From Planctomycetota bacterium (GTDB taxonomy: Bacteria > Planctomycetota > Planctomycetia > Planctomycetales > Planctomycetaceae): a DNA stretch of 9,503 bases. The position numbers were made by a program, and so were the translations under genes. Positions within the stretch are counted from its first letter, which is position 1. Every line of letters begins with the position of its first letter. The stretch lies in contig JAEYWB010000116.1 of assembly GCA_023429275.1 (NCBI GenBank), positions 1-9,503 of the forward strand, given 5' to 3'. The notes beneath the pieces are model-generated. The model had not been told where the DNA came from and did not search any database. It was given only the letters and a program-made list of their open reading frames with translations. Of the stretch, positions 7,424 to 9,503 are shown piece after piece.

Positions 7424-7623
7424 CGGCGAGTGATCGCCGAGACGAGGGAGGAAAGCCGAAAGGCCCGACTCCCCGGGGAGTGGACGGAGCCTGTCCGCCT
7501 GGCATGCGGGAGAGGCTCTGCGGGAAAACAGGGGCGAACGAACTCGCCCCGGGGGCTTCCCGGACCGCTCCTCGCTGATGGCGGTAATCCCCGCCGGCAC
7601 CCGCCGGTCGTCAGGGAGGACGG
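7424..7623 (+). other. Highly structured leader upstream of yhaN (unidentified RNA or 5' UTR)
   Basis: No credible gene is seen in 7327-7631, but most of it can fold on the plus strand. CGGCGA (7424-7429) and TCGCCG (7434-7439) close a GTGA tetraloop. GGGAG (7446-7450) and CTCCC (7469-7473) enclose a GCC-GAAA-GGC hairpin. CGGGAA (7521-7526) and TTCCCG (7557-7562) enclose a perfect 7-bp hairpin, GGGGCGA (7531-7537) with TCGCCCC (7544-7550). Bases 7565-7578 pair with 7611-7623 over 12 bp with one bulge and one mismatch. The last helix contains GGAGG (7615-7619), the probable yhaN Shine-Dalgarno, 12 bases before the ATG. Two loops are of GNRA type, which favours RNA over DNA function. I could not match it to a riboswitch or RNase P class. 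Confidence 0.45.
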
Positions 7624-7631
7624 AAACAGAC

Positions 7632-9503
7632 ATGAGAATTCGTGAACTACAGATCGACCGCTTCGGCGTCTGGAACGACCTGAACCTGAAGCTCTCCCCT
7701 TCAGGCGTCAACGTCTTCTACGGCCCGAACGAGGCGGGCAAGTCGACGCTGATGCGGTATATCCGCAGCATGCTCTACGGCTTCCGCCCCCAGGACGAGC
7801 GGACCGCCGGCCCCCACCCGCAGCCCCTCCGCTGCGCGGGGGGAATCAAGTTCGACCACACCGGCCGCGAGTACATGCTCCGCCGGATGACGTACCCCAA
7901 CTCCCGCGGCCGGCTTCAGATCGACAACGTCGAGGACCAGGTCAAGGCGGAGGCCCTGCTTAAGACGTTCGTCGGCGGGACGAGCGAACCGATCTTCGAA
8001 AACGTCTTCGCGATCGGACTCCAGGAGCTTCAGGAACTCGCGACCCTCGACGGCGAAGAAGTTGCCCGCCACATCTACGGCATCTCGCTCGGTCCTGACG
8101 GAGAGCGGATTCTCAAGGCCCAGTACGCCTCGGACCGTGAAGCGGCGGCGCTCGTCAACCTCGAAACGCACGAGGGAGAACTCCTCGACCTCGCCCGCAA
8201 CCTGCACGCGGTCGAGCGGGAGATGGCGAATCTCGGCGACCCGACCCGCCGGCATGCCGAGCTCACCGACCGCCGCGACCAGCTGGAAGCCCAGATCCAG
8301 AAGAGCAAGCAGCGGCAGGAGGCGATCGATTACAACCTGCGGGCGATGGGGTTCTTCGAGCGGGTCCACGCCCCGTGGCTCAAGGAACGCAATCTCCGGA
8401 TGGAGATGACCGGCCTGCCGAACCTGGCCGACTTCCCGCGCGATGGCCTCCAGCGGCTCGACGACCTCGAAGTCGAGCTCGATCAATTCGAGACCGATCG
8501 CCGCAAGCTCGCCGAAGAACAGACGCGGCAGCAGCGGCAGGCGGCGGTCGAAGTCGGCGACTCCCGTCTGCAGGACCATCTCTCCGTCATCCGCCAGCTT
8601 CTCGAGGAGCAGCGGGAGATCAAGGAGATCGAACGCCGGCTGGTCGAACGCCAGGAGCGGGGTTTCGAAGGAAAGCAGAAGCTCAACCAGCACCTCGCCG
8701 ACCTCCGTGGCAAATACCTCGGTTCCCTCGAGGGGAACTGGGACATCCGCCACCTCGAGCAGGCAGACACCTCCCCCCGGTCGGTCCACGCTCTCGTCGA
8801 GCGGGCGAAGGATTTCCGCGCGGCTCTCTGGCGGCGGGCTCAGGCTCACAAGGGTTACAAGCGGCTCGCCTCGTCCGCCCAGAAGCGGCAGGCAGCGATT
8901 GAAGACCGCATCCGCGGCCTCGGCGGGCTGTCGCTGGTCCAGGCTCGCGAGCACTGTCACCGCCGACTCGCGGAGCTCGATGACCTGCTCAAGCTGCGGA
9001 ACCGCGAGGAGACCCTGCAGGAACTGCATACGGCGATGGGCCTGCAGCTGGCCAATGCTCTCAAGCCGCGGGACCTGCCCCTCTACTTTTACGCCACGAT
9101 GTGGTTCTTCGGCATGGCGGGACTCGTCCTGTTCTTTGCCGGTCTCTACTCCGTCCTGGTCCGCGAGGATCGTCTCTCGAGCGGCGGCTTCGGCGGACAT
9201 GCGGCCTGGATCGCCGGCATCGTCTACATGCTCATGGGAGCGTGCTGCGGCGGCGTCACCTGGTCGATGAAGGAGCATTTCGAGCCGCAGCAGATGAACC
9301 TCGGCGGCGCTCAGCGACGGAAGCACGAGATCGAGCAGGAACTCGGCGATGTCCGCCGCGAAATCGACCGCATTACCCGCCAGGATGCGACACGTGGCGG
9401 CGTTCCGACCCTCGCGATCGGTTCGATCGGCTCGCTCGATGCCCCGCCATCGCAGGAGCTCACCGAGCTCGATGTCGCCAGCCAGATCCGCGCTCGCCTC
9501 TCC
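7632..9503 (+). CDS. yhaN: YhaN-like SMC/Rad50-type AAA ATPase (N-terminal part; continues past window)
   Basis: The frame is open from the ATG at 7632 to the window end, 624 codons with no stop; the C-terminal part lies outside. The N-terminus MRIRELQIDRFGVW and Walker A GPNEAGKST (31-39) are typical of YhaN-type (AAA_27) ATPases, as is the IFENVFAIGLQEL segment at 121-133. Residues about 175-480 are charged and helical, consistent with coiled coil. Two membrane helices follow, at about 484-510 (LYFYATMWFFGMAGLVLFF) and 524-544, in the place where Rad50 and SbcC carry a zinc hook. A second charged helix begins about 557. The second coiled-coil strand, signature motif, Walker B and D-loop must lie downstream. 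By analogy to SbcC/Rad50 it would use ATP to move or tether DNA ends with the YhaO-like partner, here near the membrane. The start is fixed by the conserved N-terminus. The GGAGG at 7615-7619 is rather distant and predicted to be base-paired. Confidence 0.9.
   Translation, partial: MRIRELQIDRFGVWNDLNLKLSPSGVNVFYGPNEAGKSTLMRYIRSMLYGFRPQDERTAGPHPQPLRCAGGIKFDHTGREYMLRRMTYPNSRGRLQIDNVEDQVKAEALLKTFVGGTSEPIFENVFAIGLQELQELATLDGEEVARHIYGISLGPDGERILKAQYASDREAAALVNLETHEGELLDLARNLHAVEREMANLGDPTRRHAELTDRRDQLEAQIQKSKQRQEAIDYNLRAMGFFERVHAPWLKERNLRMEMTGLPNLADFPRDGLQRLDDLEVELDQFETDRRKLAEEQTRQQRQAAVEVGDSRLQDHLSVIRQLLEEQREIKEIERRLVERQERGFEGKQKLNQHLADLRGKYLGSLEGNWDIRHLEQADTSPRSVHALVERAKDFRAALWRRAQAHKGYKRLASSAQKRQAAIEDRIRGLGGLSLVQAREHCHRRLAELDDLLKLRNREETLQELHTAMGLQLANALKPRDLPLYFYATMWFFGMAGLVLFFAGLYSVLVREDRLSSGGFGGHAAWIAGIVYMLMGACCGGVTWSMKEHFEPQQMNLGGAQRRKHEIEQELGDVRREIDRITRQDATRGGVPTLAIGSIGSLDAPPSQELTELDVASQIRARLS

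Noticed and set aside
7448..7455. GAGGAAAG resembling the conserved 5' motif of RNase P RNA
   Set aside because: The bases after it (CCGAAAGG) do not follow the RNase P consensus, the matching 3' conserved segments are not seen, and the region is short for the RNA.
7424..7623. Possible cobalamin, TPP, FMN, SAM or c-di-GMP riboswitch
   Set aside because: None of the conserved core motifs of these classes that I could recall is present, so the leader is left unidentified.
7430..7645. Possible small forward protein of 71 codons in the leader before yhaN
   Set aside because: It uses a GTG start without a Shine-Dalgarno, has no recognisable sequence, overlaps the yhaN start, and the region is better explained by RNA structure.
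7701..9326. Minus-strand open frame of 541 codons opposite the YhaN-like gene
   Set aside because: The forward strand has Walker A and family motifs; the antisense product is a compositional mirror without known features.

Overview
The window is high-GC bacterial DNA with mostly G/C third codon positions. The gene content points to a planctomycete (Planctomycetota). It includes a Tat-exported Gfo/Idh/MocA oxidoreductase of the long form common there, a secreted HEAT/LRR-like plus PDZ protein, an MlrC-type M81 peptidase, and a YhaO/YhaN-type pair. The phylum is an inference; there is no rRNA or other phylogenetic marker.

Layout: (1) 1-968, the 3' part of an exported PDZ protein. Its signal peptide is visible, so the gene begins just before the window. 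(2) 1102-2577, an M81 metallopeptidase with its metal triad intact. (3) 2628-3143, minus strand and convergent with M81, a MEKHLA-domain protein. It probably starts at a TTG, and its stop codon lies inside a tandem heptamer repeat. (4) 3144-3458, an intergenic region with a plausible sigma70-type promoter. (5) 3459-4931, a Tat-signal Gfo/Idh/MocA oxidoreductase followed by a strong intrinsic terminator. (6) 5074-5832, an unrecognised protein with one N-terminal membrane anchor. (7) 6061-7326, a YhaO/SbcD/Mre11-like metallophosphoesterase. (8) 7632 to the window end, the N-terminal 624 residues of a YhaN-like AAA ATPase with a membrane hairpin between coiled coils.

The most interesting part is 6000-7650. 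The YhaO-like protein keeps the recognisable fold signatures of the family, but most of its expected metal-binding residues are replaced: D-x-H is Q-x-D, GD is GN, GNHD is GPND, GH-x-H is GG-x-R. The reading frame is intact over 421 codons, so it looks like a maintained pseudoenzyme paired with a YhaN-like ATPase, not a decaying gene. Both genes also have their Shine-Dalgarno sequences built into predicted RNA structure: in the loop of a hairpin for the YhaO-like gene, and in the stem of a long helix for yhaN. The two genes are separated by 305 bases that hold a nested palindrome and an unusually structured leader instead of the tight spacing often seen in yhaO-yhaN operons.

The remaining genes look like independently transcribed housekeeping or accessory genes. 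I see no tRNA, rRNA, CRISPR array, insertion sequence or phage gene.
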